Assembly (NCBI GenBank): GCA_030770535.1
Contig: JASVEC010000006.1
Coordinates: 682,001-746,000 of the forward strand
Direction: 5' to 3'
DNA: 64,000 bases
Source: Batkoa obscura
Taxonomy: Eukaryota > Entomophthoromycota > Entomophthoromycetes > Entomophthorales > Batkoaceae
This document shows positions 11,508 to 22,581 of the stretch, in pieces. The notes under the pieces were generated by a model, which was given only the letters and a program-made list of their open reading frames with translations, was not told the DNA's origin and did not search any database. Made by a program: the position numbers and the translations under genes. Each line of letters starts with the position of its first letter. The stretch's first letter is position 1.

Positions 11508-12385
11508 AAAAAGCTGTTATTTTTGACAATATATTTAATGAAACAGCGTGACATCTCACTAGTATGTAATTAGGCTTTAACAAAGATTCTCAAATGGTCT
11601 GAGTCATAAATTTAGTCATCCTCAATTTTCAAAATGTTTTCAAATCTAACCAATACCCTCAGATGTAGTAAATGCCTCTTTAACGTTGATCAAAGGTTGG
11701 GTTTATATTGTATTACAACACTAAAGGATGTAATAAATAAAATCAATTAAATTGATGTTTTGTTGTATTTCTACAACTGAATTTTGATTTTTCTTAGAAA
11801 CTACAGTGCTAATAAGTATAGTTCAGGGCTAGATTTGAAGGTATGATTAAAGCACTTAATGAGTTATAATATTGAACTCTATGGATAGATATTAATGTGT
11901 GTACTTTTGTGTACTTGTATTGAGTATAAAAAAAGTATAAATAATGACTAAAAAACAGATTAATTAGTCGCAATTTGTTTCCATTTTTGAATATTGATTT
12001 ATTAATGGATTTTAGTTTGATTCAATAGCAAACACATTGACTATTATAGTATAATTGAAAATCAAATTAGAGTCTCAGATAAAGCCCCAAGTAAATTTTT
12101 AACTTTATTTTTAACTCAAATTTAATGATAAAATGACTATAAATTATTACATACATTAAGACATACAAACGTACCTTCACGATCACTTAAAATCTCCTCT
12201 TTGACTATAATAAACTTTAATAATACATTTGTCCTTTGTATAATTTAATAAACAAATAATCGAGAATTTAAGCCCTTCGATGAATTTGTGTAACCTGGTT
12301 ACCCACTGCTTAAAAGGGGTTCTATTAGCATAATAATTTATCCCTCTATATTTACGTGAGATGATATTAATCTGGCTACTCAGGA
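11508..12385. other. Intergenic, no gene seen
   Basis: AT-rich spacer before the CMR1 array. No RNA gene or frame that I can support. Confidence 0.4.
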
Positions 12386-12487
12386 TATGAGGATATATTT
12401 TCGTGTTTAAGAATTCTACTAACATTCTTTCCACTCAAATAGCGCTTAAAAAATGGAAAAAGTGAAGCCAAAAAAAACACCCCCATA
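12386..12487 (-). mobile_element. MITE copy 3 (reverse orientation)
   Basis: Starts TATGAGGATATATTTTCGTG and ends CCAAAAAAAACACCCCCATA, flanked by TA on both sides. Sits 350 bp upstream of the first CMR1 copy. Confidence 0.85.
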
Positions 12488-12628
12488 TGTTCGATTGAGG
12501 ACATCAGTGAGATAAAAAATGAAACTCAATGAGTTCTATTTCAAACTATTAAAAACTAATTTGATACTATTATTATTTCTACTATTTCTTTTATCATCTC
12601 ATCCTCGTCAACTCACTTTTTCCATTAA

Positions 12629-12704
12629 CTAATTTACCAAATATGTAATCATGCATTAAAATTCTTATGCAAAATAATTCCTTACAACTCTCTATGCAAA
12701 ATAA
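12629..12704 (+). promoter_or_regulatory. Conserved CMR1-array promoter block, copy A
   Basis: CTAATTTACCAAATATGTAA at 12629 is followed by two TATGCAAAATAA words (12666-12677 and 12693-12704), about 135-210 bp upstream of the ATG. The same two words in the same order and spacing stand upstream of the two other CMR1 copies, while the flanking sequence is diverged, so this is a likely selected promoter element or a well-preserved duplicated promoter. Confidence 0.55.
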
Positions 12705-12840
12705 ACGATTTCTTTGCTAAGAATTCCTTGGTAAATTCGTCAAAATTATTTTCCATAGATAAAAACAACTATGGAAAAAATTCAAAAAATTATAACATCC
12801 TACTTTCTCTCATTTTGAATCACCAAATAATAAAATAACA

Positions 12841-13529
12841 ATGAAGAAAAAAAGATACAGTCAAGTTAAAGATAGTATGATTATAGATTATTTGAAAAAA
12901 ATTGATACAGATAAGATACCAATGCTTAATAAGGGAAGGCCAGTAATTTTGGTTCAAAATAGAAACGAAATGTATAAAAGAGATGGTGACGGGTGGGATA
13001 TTGAGTTAGGTGCTAATAGACACCCTAAAAAAGTCAGTAATGGAAAGGTGATTTATGGCATAGACTTGAAGAATATGAAAGTTAGAAAAGACAAAGAAGA
13101 TTCCGATGTTAAGGTAAGCTTTACTTATAACCTCAAGTATTTAATTACTAACTATAAACCTAGAAAAGAGAGACCAAACGTGTGTTGAAAAAAACTACAG
13201 AAGAAGGATTATCAGCATATGAACTTAAGCGTTTAGAAACTATAAAGCATAATCAGGCCATGTTAGCTTCATTAAATTTAACCAATAGTATACCGTTAGA
13301 ACCACTTAAAAATCCACAACAATTAAATGAAAAAGAGCAAAAGCAAGATAAAAAGATTAAGTTGCTACCAATTAGGCAATCGAGAAGATTGAAAGGGTTA
13401 ATACCGAGTGGAATCGATGATAAAGCGGGAAAAAATGACGATAGTGCAAGGGAAGAGGATAATAACACTGTGGAGAATGGGAATGTTGAAAGCAAAAGTA
13501 CATCTTTGAGTTTGTTACATGGATCGTAG
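12841..13529 (+). pseudogene. CMR1/WDR76 N-terminal fragment (array copy A1)
   Basis: Keeps the start and N-terminus of the family: SMIIDYLKKIDTDKIP near residues 12-27, then an intron (GT at about 13113, ending near 13158 in AAACCTAG) and the LSAYELKRLETIKHNQAMLA and PIRQSRRLKGL motifs that are diagnostic of CMR1/WDR76. The acidic segment after the intron is missing compared with copy C. The reading frame ends at a TAG at 13527-13529, before any WD40 repeat. It is followed at once by a second, N-truncated copy, so it looks like the upstream half of a broken tandem duplicate. Confidence 0.75.
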
Positions 13530-13544
13530 GAAAGCGAAAATGTT

Positions 13545-15174
13545 AAATTAGAGGAAGAATAAATGGATATGGATATAGTTTATACTTATAATCCTAAATA
13601 ACTAAGTACTAACCATAAATTACAAAGAAGAAAGTGTCAAGGAGAATAGTAAAGAAGAAGAAAGTTATGAAGAGAGCGAAGGTGATTTAAATAAAACAAA
13701 AGAAGGTAGAATATCCACATATGAAATTAGACGTCCAGAAACTATAAAGCAAAATCAGACTATGTTAGATTCTTTAAGTTTAACTAATAATTCATGATTA
13801 AAATCATTTAAAATTCAAAAACGATTGAAAGGAAAGGAAAAAAATGACAAAATTAAAGTGGTACCGGTTAGACGTTCAAAAAGATTAAAAGAATCGATAC
13901 AGAGTGAGGTTAATTATGTGGGGTTCAAGACAAATAAAAAAGTGCATAAGGATGTTATGAAGGGTGGTAAGTTTAAAGTCAAAAATGCATTTTTGAGTTT
14001 TTTGAATGGGTTAAACGAAAATAAAAATATTAAGCATGAAGAGAAAGATGAAAGCAAAGAAAAAAGTAATGAACAAAAAGAAGAGAAAGATGATAAATTC
14101 ACTATTAAACAATTACAAAATATCAAATGTATCACTTATAAATCATTGAAAGTATGTGGTGATTTTATTCATTGTGCATAATTTCATTCAAACAAAGAAA
14201 AAGTGTTATTAAGTGTAGGAAGTAAAATAAAAGAGAAGTTAATCTATTTGATGCTAGCTATTATCTCAATCGATTCAAAGATAAAGAATATATAGAAGAT
14301 TTAGAATATGACTACAGAACCCATTTACACTGCTTTTGACTCCATAAAGATACCATTGGTGGACTTAAATTTCAACTGAATCAAGAGTACTGTTTATTAA
14401 CCTCAAACTATGACAGTATAATTGAAAAAACGGATTTAAATTAACAAAAAAGTATAGATACATTTAATTATTTAATGTTAAGAGACTTAAGTTGTAGTTT
14501 TAATATACAATAATTTAATAACAATTTAGCCTATTTTTGCACTTTTAGAGGCAACATTGGGCTTCACGGTTTAAGAGAGGATAAGGCCTATATTTATAAA
14601 TTTAGTAATGAAGAATTAGTACTATTAGTTTAAATCCAAAATATGAACACATTTTTGCTACTGCTTCGGCAGATAAAAGGTAAAAATATATGATAGTAGA
14701 TATTTGAAGAATCAAACCTATTTATATGAATATAAATCGTTACTAGGCATTACTTCAGTTCATTTTGATTCCACTAGGAGTAAATTGGTTGCTACGTCAT
14801 TAGATGGCACAATTAAAACATTTGAACAGCAACATAATAATAATAACAATAGGATAGTAATCATGAATCTTTTATCTACCATAACAATAAGACATAATTG
14901 CCGAGTAGCTGCATTTATTTCTATTTTTCAAGCTAAATTTCATCCAGATCCAACTTTAGTACAGAAAGTTATTATAGTAGGTGATGTTAATAAGAGTATT
15001 TGTTTTTACAATTCAATTGATGGTAAGCCATTGTTCAAGTTTGCTAATAAAGAGTTAATATCTGCTACACCAGCAGCTATCGAATATCATCCAAAAGTTC
15101 GATTTTATAATAATTCTATTGGTAATCTTTTGGCTGCTGGAATCGGTAAGGGGAAAATCCTTATGTTTATGTAA
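13545..15174 (+). pseudogene. CMR1/WDR76 decayed copy (array copy A2)
   Basis: Begins again around the first-intron region (TACTAACCATAAATTAC near 13605) and repeats the acidic, YEIRRPETIKQNQTMLDS and VRRSKRLK segments, then covers the whole WD40 part in broken frames. Breaks include a CAA-to-TAA change at about 14179 (GTGCATAATTTC against GTGCACAATTTC in copy B), further stops and frameshifts between 14200 and 14700. The last ~315 bp (about 14876-15190) are identical to copy B, in contrast with the diverged remainder, so the 3' end has been overwritten by gene conversion. The open part 14704-15174 encodes only the last blades. Confidence 0.85.
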
Positions 15175-16374
15175 AACATTAAAATTTGGTCTTATTTAAA
15201 TTTTTCTTATATTCTTTTACAAGTTGAATGAATTTCATTAAATATAATCTCATCCTTGTTAAAAAGAATGAGCACTACTTTGTTTAAAATAAGTGTTCAT
15301 TTTATATAAACTTTATATAATAAATATAATTGCACTAAATAATCTGTACAATATACTTTTTATAACATCATGAAAATGATTCAGAAAGCTGAAATAAAAA
15401 AGTAAAAAGCTTTGATTTTAGATCACTTGTTATACACCTTTTTCCCAAGTATTAGATGTAAAAAAAATTATGAAAGCTAACCGGAATTTTAAAGAAAGAT
15501 TAATCAATTCAAAAAAAATGCAAAAAATACATGTATTAGGTAAATAGTGCAATTTTTACAACTATGTACTTGATTATAGACACAAAAAGTTTAAGTCGAG
15601 TAAATAGTCATTTTGTTACTTGTTATAAATGAGTTTGTATTGTGCTTTACCATTAAAGTGTGAATAAATATAAAACACGGTTGTGTTGAAAAAGATAATA
15701 TTAGGATAATTTCATAAGTTATAGCTTTTTGAATCGGCAGTTCTATCAATTATTATGTTAATAAATATCAAATATTAACAAAAGTCTAATTTCTTTGTAA
15801 ATAATTTCTTTAATCACCATTTTTGGTCTTTGTTTTAAATTATAGGTTTATTAGTGGATTTTACTTAATTTAATAGTAAATATTATAAACGTTATAATTT
15901 AATTTAATTATTGAATTAGTACTTAAAATAGCAATCAATTAAACCTATTGTTTTTAAACTTTAAAATGAGCAATATAACTATGTAGAAATTATCTTCTAT
16001 ACCAAATTTCTCAATAGGTTTTCATAAACAATTGCAAGTCCTTCCTCAGCCAAAACAAGTTATAATAACAATATTTTGTTTAGGTGATTTAGAATTTTAG
16101 TAGTAATTATAATATAGAGCATTCTGGCAATACTGTATAGCATAATCACTCCAAAGCTTAATGAAATATATATTGACATAGCACATTTTTCTAACTTTTA
16201 CAGGGAATAGTAGGTATCTTATTATTTGGAATCGTTTGATTGAAAAACTCAATTTAAAAATAAATAAAAGTCATTTTATAGTATCCTAAAATATTATAAA
16301 ATGTAAAGTTTTCTTATTACTTATTTCATTTTCACTTCCATCATTGACGACGTTTTACTTTGGCCTTTTATTTG
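15175..16374. other. Intergenic between CMR1 copies
   Basis: AT-rich. Some words recur in the spacer after copy B (for example ATAACATCATGAAAATGAT near 15363 against ATAACATAACGAAAATGGT near 18719, and TTGTACTTGATTATA-like text), which shows that the duplication unit included several hundred bases of 3' flank. Confidence 0.5.
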
Positions 16375-16422
16375 CTAATTTACCAAATATGTAATCCTCC
16401 TTTAATTTTTTATGCAAAATAA
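16375..16422 (+). promoter_or_regulatory. Conserved CMR1-array promoter block, copy B
   Basis: CTAATTTACCAAATATGTAA at 16375 and TATGCAAAATAA at 16411-16422, as in copies A and C. It stands 90 bp before the remains of the ancestral start (ATGAAAAAGTAA at 16512), which now reads into a stop. Confidence 0.55.
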
Positions 16423-16627
16423 TCTCATAAAAGCATCTAATCAATTAAAAAAATTTCTCATAACTCCATCATTTTAATATCAATTATTTCAAAACCACCA
16501 ACAAATCAATAATGAAAAAGTAATAAGGAAATCAACTTAAACAGAACGATCACATAATAGTTTAAAGTGATTTCTTAAGAGAATAAATCAATATATAATA
16601 AAAATCATTGATTTTTATTAGAAGCAA

Positions 16628-18502
16628 ATGAAAAATAAAAGAGATGATGGAAGAGATAGCGAATCAGGTACCAATAGATATCCGAAAAGAGCTAATTCCA
16701 GGGGGGTATATTATGGTGTTGATATTGAAGACATTGAAGATATAGAAGATGAAAAATCTCCTGAAAAAATTAGCATCAGATGGACGAATTATAGTGTTAA
16801 TAGGGGGGTTATGAGAATAAAAAGTAAAGATAAAGGAAAGATGGATGTAGAGGTAAGTTTTTGTAGTTGTATTTTGAGCATTCAAATACTAACTTTAAAC
16901 CAGGAGCAAAATAGTGAAGAAGAATATACCTCTTCAGAAAACGATTATTATGAAAACGATTCTAACAAAAGCGATTCTAACAAAAGCGAACCTGATTTAA
17001 AGAAAGACACAAAAGCAGGATTATCAGCATATGAACTTAAAAGATTAGAAATTATTAAAAAAAATCAAGCAATGTTAGCTTCTTTAAATTTAGCGAATAA
17101 TTTACTGTTAGAGCCATTTAAAAACCAAAAACAATTAAAAAAGAAGGGGGAGAAGAAAGATAAAGTGCTACCAGTTAGACAATCAAGTAGATTAAAGGGA
17201 TTGGCACCAAGTACGTTTAAATATATGGGAGATAAAGTGAAAAAAAAAGAGAATAGTGTAAGCAATGAGGACAGCGATATTCTCAAGGATGGTAAATTTA
17301 AAGTAAAAGATACATTTTATAGTTTAATAGATGAATTGAAAGGAAATGAGGATGTTAAACGAGGAGTGAAAGTGGAAATTAGAGAAGAAAATAGTGAAAA
17401 GGGAGAGAAGAAAATCATTACTAATCAACTAGAGAACACCAAATGTATTACTCATAGAACATTAAAAGTATGTGATGATTTTATTCATTGTGCACAATTT
17501 CATTCAAACAAAGAAAAAGTATTATTAAGTGTAGGAAGTAAAATAGGAGAAGTTAGTTTATTAGATGCTAGTTATTATATCAATCGATTTAAAGATAAAG
17601 AATATATAGAGGATTTAGAATATGATTATGAAACTCATTTACATCGATTTAGACCACATTATCATACTATTAGTGGACTTAAATTTCAACCGAATCAAGA
17701 ACATTGTCTTTTGACTTCTAGTTACGATAATACCATCAAAAAAATGGATTTAAATCAACAAGAGAGTATAACAACTTTTAACTATTCGAATAATATGGAT
17801 TCAATTTGTAGTTTAGATATTCAAAAATTTAATAACAATTTAGCCTATTTTTCCACCTTTGGGGGTAACGTTGGGCTCCACGATTTAAGAGAAGGTAAAG
17901 CAGCAACTTATAAATCGACTAATTCAAAAATTGGTACTATTAGTTTAAATCCGAAATATGAACACATTTTTGCTACTGCTTCGGCAGATAAAACAGTGAA
18001 AATTTATGATAGCAGATACTTAAACGAAAAAAGATATATATATCAAAGCAAGTTATCATCGTTGGTTTCTTCAGCTCATTTTGATCCTATAGGAAAGAAG
18101 TTGGTGACCACTTCATTTGAAAATTCAATTAAAATATTCGATTATCAACAAGATAATGCTAATCACAAAAATAACCCAATGAATATGAATATGAATTTTT
18201 TACCTACCATAACAATAAGACATAATTGCCGAGTAGCTGCATTTATTTCTATTTTTCAAGCTAAATTTCATCCAGATCCAACTTTAGTACAGAAAGTTAT
18301 TATAGTAGGTGATGTTAATAAGAGTATTTGTTTTTACAATTCAATTGATGGTAAGCCATTGTTCAAGTTTGCTAATAAAGAGTTAATATCTGCTACACCA
18401 GCAGCTATCGAATATCATCCAAAAGTTCGATTTTATAATAATTCTATTGGTAATCTTTTGGCTGCTGGAATCGGTAAGGGGAAAATCCTTATGTTTATGT
18501 AA
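16628..18502 (+). CDS. CMR1/WDR76-like WD40 protein, N-truncated (array copy B)
   Basis: Open from an internal ATG at 16628; the ancestral N-terminus (from 16512) is ruined by stops, so about 40 residues including the ITDYF-type motif are lost. A 51-nt intron 16853-16903 (GTAAGT, perfect TACTAAC, CAG) has a length divisible by three and no stop, so it could be read through. Motifs in order: LSAYELKRLEIIKKNQAMLASLNLA, LPVRQSSRLKGL, then seven WD40 blades, with GLHDLREG and KIYDSRYL, two D-x-R endings of the kind used to bind DDB1. CMR1/WDR76 proteins bind damaged chromatin and act with CUL4-DDB1; here that is family knowledge. It shares 262 bp with copy C and 315 bp with copy A2 at identity. 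Probably expressed; loss of the N-terminus makes partial function likely. Confidence 0.75.
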   Translation: MKNKRDDGRDSESGTNRYPKRANSRGVYYGVDIEDIEDIEDEKSPEKISIRWTNYSVNRGVMRIKSKDKGKMDVEVSFCSCILSIQILTLNQEQNSEEEYTSSENDYYENDSNKSDSNKSEPDLKKDTKAGLSAYELKRLEIIKKNQAMLASLNLANNLLLEPFKNQKQLKKKGEKKDKVLPVRQSSRLKGLAPSTFKYMGDKVKKKENSVSNEDSDILKDGKFKVKDTFYSLIDELKGNEDVKRGVKVEIREENSEKGEKKIITNQLENTKCITHRTLKVCDDFIHCAQFHSNKEKVLLSVGSKIGEVSLLDASYYINRFKDKEYIEDLEYDYETHLHRFRPHYHTISGLKFQPNQEHCLLTSSYDNTIKKMDLNQQESITTFNYSNNMDSICSLDIQKFNNNLAYFSTFGGNVGLHDLREGKAATYKSTNSKIGTISLNPKYEHIFATASADKTVKIYDSRYLNEKRYIYQSKLSSLVSSAHFDPIGKKLVTTSFENSIKIFDYQQDNANHKNNPMNMNMNFLPTITIRHNCRVAAFISIFQAKFHPDPTLVQKVIIVGDVNKSICFYNSIDGKPLFKFANKELISATPAAIEYHPKVRFYNNSIGNLLAAGIGKGKILMFM

Positions 18503-19134
18503 AACATTAAAATTTGGGCTTTGTTGCATCTCTTTTAATTGGTATTTGTGACGTTTTTTTAAGTTAAATATATTTTATTAAATTGCAACATATTAAGTTT
18601 TTTAAATGAGTAAATACTGCTTTTGTCCTGAAGTAAGTATTTTTTTAAATACTTTATATAGCCAAATATAAAAAAAGATTGTAACTATACTAAATAGACA
18701 GCACAGCATACTTTTTATAACATAACGAAAATGGTATAAAGAATTGGAATATAAAAAATAAAAAGCATTGATTTTAGATTGATTGTTGCAAATAATATAG
18801 GTATTAAGTAAATAGTATAATTTTCTAGTTATTTTGTACTTGATTATAAATTCAAATAAACTCAGATGAAGTGAATGGTCATTTTTTGATATGTTCTGGT
18901 TGAGTTTGTATTATGCTTTGGCAACAAACTGCAAATAAACACAAACCAAAGTTGCATTGAAAAAGGTTAATGTTGAAATAACTTGTAAGCTATTGTCAGG
19001 ACCACTAATTAAATTTACTACTTTCCGAAATCTAAAGCTACAATCAAACAGGCTTTAACAGAGGTTCAATGAATTTTAAAAAGTGATATAAAGAAGACTG
19101 ATATCGAAGTTATCACTAACTTCAATGGTGTACA
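18503..19134. other. Intergenic, 3' flank of CMR1 copy B
   Basis: AT-rich 3' flank with sequence related to 15175-15700. No gene recognised. Confidence 0.4.
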
Positions 19135-19238
19135 TATGAGGATATTTTTTTTTGTTTCACCATTTTTTCCATTTTCAAGCGCTATTTAAGCGGAAAGATT
19201 GTTAGTAAAATTCTTAAACAAAAAAATACATCCTCATA
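19135..19238 (+). mobile_element. MITE copy 4
   Basis: TATGAGGATATTTTTTTTTG ... AAAAAAATACATCCTCATA, TA at both ends. Central part keeps AAGCGCTATTTAAGCGGAAA and GTTAGTAAAATTCTTAAAC. It lies between CMR1 copies B and C. Confidence 0.88.
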
Positions 19239-20240
19239 TTAAGTATGAATATAAAATGTAGTAAATTAATCCATTTTACAATCATATAAAATATATAAGC
19301 AATTAGATCCTCTCCCTCTGGGATTTCTCTTCATTGATAATTTTTTATTCATTTTTTCAAATAAAGTATGCTTTTAAGTCAGTTAGTTTAGCCCAATATA
19401 TAGTTCTTATCTTATATTTGTTTAGGATGACCTTATAGCTTGCTACTTCAGTCAATCAAAGATTGGGCTTACTTTACCTTATGTTAATTCATCAGTTAAT
19501 ATGTCACTGGGCTGAGGATCTTAAAGCCTTTGTGATTTACATATACAGATCTGTCAGTTATTAATGCAAGGTTTTAAATTGATAGCATTATCAAGAATCA
19601 TATTAACATATACCGAATATCAACGAAAGTTTCAACATTAACTCATAAATAATTTTATCAGCTACCATTTCCGATTTTTATTTTAAGCTATAAATTTACT
19701 AATGAAGTTCACTTGATATAATAGCATATAATTAAATATTATAATATAATCCAATAATAACTTAAAGTTTCAATATAATCATCAATTAAGTCTTAAAGCC
19801 CTTGTGACCTTCCAAAAGCTACAGCAACACAATTAGATCCAAATAAATTTCTATTATGAAACTCAATTTATTTATATAATTGACTATAACTCAAACTTTT
19901 TCCAACTATATTCAGCTTTTCAAATAGAAATTTTATTTGGATAATTTAATTCCATTAATATAGATAATGCGAGTATTTTTTAATAATATTGTACAATATA
20001 ACTACTTCAGCGTATATGATGATATGTCGTTATCATACCAATATACCTTTTTGTATATATGTAGAATGGTAATTGTTTTATCTTTTGGCATATTTCAAGT
20101 GATCACTAAGATAAGAAATCAAATTCTGAGTAATAATCCTAATTTAGTTTTAATTGATTAAATATATATTAGTCATACTTATTATTTTATTTATTAATAA
20201 CCCCTATTCCATTCTCGTCAACACTTTCATTCTTTATCAA
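19239..20240. other. Intergenic between CMR1 copies B and C
   Basis: AT-rich, no gene recognised. Confidence 0.4.
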
Positions 20241-20290
20241 CTAATTTACCAAATATGTAAGCCTGATTTCTATATTTCTATGCAAAATAA
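20241..20290 (+). promoter_or_regulatory. Conserved CMR1-array promoter block, copy C
   Basis: CTAATTTACCAAATATGTAA at 20241 and TATGCAAAATAA at 20279-20290, about 85-135 bp upstream of the ATG of the intact gene. Matches the blocks before copies A and B. Confidence 0.6.
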
Positions 20291-20374
20291 GTCCCATAAA
20301 AAAATTTCGATCAAAATCAAAAATTTTCTCATAATTCCATCATTTTAATTTATCAAAGTCATCAATAAACTAAA

Positions 20375-21949
20375 ATGAAAAAAAATATGAAGCTCAAAGG
20401 TAGTATGATTACTGACTATTTTAAAAAAATTGATAAAGATAAAACACCAATGGCTAATAAAGGAAAACCAGTGATTTTAATTGAAAATGGAGATAAGACT
20501 AATAAAAGAAATGGAGACGGAAGGGTTGATGAATTGGCTACTAGTAGATATCCAAAAAGAAAGAGTGCTAGAAGAGTTAATTACAAGGTTGATGTAAAAA
20601 ACAAAGGGGTCAAAAAAGAAGAAGCAGAGGCAGAGATAGGTGTTAAAGTAAGTTATATTTATAATGTTAAATAAATAAATAAATAAATAAATCTAATTCA
20701 TAAACTAGGAAGAAGAAAGTGTTGAAGAAAATAGTGAAGAAGAAAATAGTTCTAACGAAAGCGAACCCATAATAAAAAAAGATAACCAAGGGGGGTTATC
20801 AGCGTATGAACTCAAACGATTAGAAACTATAAAGCAAAATCAAGCTATGTTAGCTTCCTTAAATCTTACAAATAATATTTTATTAGAACCATTTAAAATT
20901 CAACAATTAAAAGAAAAGGAGAAAAAGAAAAAGAAAAAGAAAGTTAAAGTAGAAAGAATAGAAAAACGAGTATTACCAGTTAGACAATCAAGAAGATTAA
21001 AAGGATTAACACCGAGTAGTATTGAGGATAAAAAAGTTAAAATAGAGAAAAGAGAAGAAAGAGTTTACAAAGAGGATAGGGATGTGGTGGAAGATGGTAA
21101 ATTTGAAGTTAAAGATACATTTTTAAGTTTGCTAGATGGATTAAACGAAAGTGAAGATGTAAAACAAGAAATGAAAGAAGAAATTAAACAAGAAAATAAT
21201 GAAATAATAGACGATGATACATTTATTACTAGTCAATTACAAAATATTAAATGTATAACCCATAGAGCATTAAAAGTATGTGATGAAAGAATTTACCGTA
21301 TGCAATTTCATTCAAATTCAGAAAAAGTATTATTAAGTGTAGGAAGTAAAATAGGAGAAGTTAGTTTATTAGATGCTAGTTATTATATCAATCGATTTAA
21401 AGATAAAGAATATATAGAGGATTTAGAATATGATTATGAAACTCATTTACATCGATTTAGACCACATTATCATACTATTAGTGGACTTAAATTTCAACCG
21501 AATCAAGAACATTGTCTTTTGACTTCTAGTTACGATAATACCATCAAAAAAATGGATTTAAATCAACAAGAGAGTATAACAAGTTTCAATTACTTAGAAA
21601 GTAAAGATTTAATTTGTAGTTTAGATATAAATAAACATAATATTAATTTAACTTATTTTTCAACTATCAATGGTAACATTGGACTTCATGATTTAAGAGA
21701 GGATAAAGCTAAAATATATAAATTAAGTAATAAAAAGATAGGAACTGTTAGTTTGAATCCAATAAATGAACATATATTTGCTACGGCTTCATTAGATAGA
21801 ACTGTTAAAATTTATGATAGTAGATATTTGAATGAGGGTAATTATTTTTATCAAGATGAGCTAAGTTTATCCGTTTCTTCAGCTCATTTCGACCCAAGTG
21901 GTAGAAGATTAGTGACTACATCTTTTGAAAATACAATTAAAGTATATGA

Positions 21950-22037
<88 letters not shown>

Positions 22038-22358
22038 CCAATAAATACGAATTTTTCACCTAATACAAGGATTCATCATAACTGTCGAACTGGTCGATTT
22101 GTTACTATATTTCAAGCTAAATTTCATCCCGATCCTATAATTGGACATCAAGTTATTACAATAGGTGATATGGAAAGAAAGATTTGTTTTTATAATTCAA
22201 TAAATAGTAAACCATTGGTTAGATTTGCTAATAAAGAATTGATATCAGCTATACCTGCTGTGGTGGAATATCATCCTAAAGCGAGATTGAGAGATAGTTT
22301 CATGGGTAATTTATTGGCCACAGGGAATAATGGTGGGAAGATATTAATGTTGATGTAA
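20375..22358 (+). CDS. CMR1: CMR1/WDR76 WD40 protein, intact (array copy C)
   Basis: Two exons (20375-20647 and 20709-22358; intron 61 nt with an ATAA run) give about 640 residues. The N-terminus KLKGSMITDYFKKIDKDK (residues 6-23) looks like a PCNA-interacting peptide, with a TD pair before two aromatics. Next come an acidic stretch, LSAYELKRLETIKQNQAMLASLNL and LPVRQSRRLKGL (family signatures), a Lys/Glu-rich linker, and seven WD40 blades from about KCITHRALKVCDERIYRMQF to the end. GLHDLRED and KIYDSRYL carry D-x-R blade ends typical of CUL4-DDB1 substrate receptors. Yeast Cmr1 and human WDR76 bind damaged or methylated chromatin and relocate on replication stress; the role here is by family. 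An (AAT)n run encodes about 28 Asn between the last two blades. It is the only copy with all parts. Confidence 0.92.
21952..22037 (+). repeat. (AAT)n microsatellite inside CMR1
   Basis: Pure trinucleotide run of about 28 units, in frame, coding poly-Asn in a loop between WD40 blades. Copies A2 and B have only a few Asn or HKNNP at this place (HNNNNN in A2), so the run expanded after duplication. Confidence 0.95.
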
Positions 22359-22581
22359 TTTGATTTTATGATTTTATGATTTTTTTAAGGGATTAAAATT
22401 TGGGCTTTTATTTTTTGAGATTTGATTTTTGAGATTTTTTAAAATTGCTTTGAATTTTTGATTGTTTTAAATGACTAAAATTGAAGTCGAATTATGACCT
22501 CATCCGTTTTAAATGAAAAGAATAATAATGCCTAAATTGAATTTACAATTTTTTCATTTTTTTTATTTTTATAAATTCCAA

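Noticed and set aside
16853-16903. Copy B intron read as coding
   Set aside because: The 51 nt carry GTAAGT, TACTAAC and CAG in the right places, and the intron lies at the same site as in copies A1 and C, so splicing is more likely than read-through, although the frame is open.
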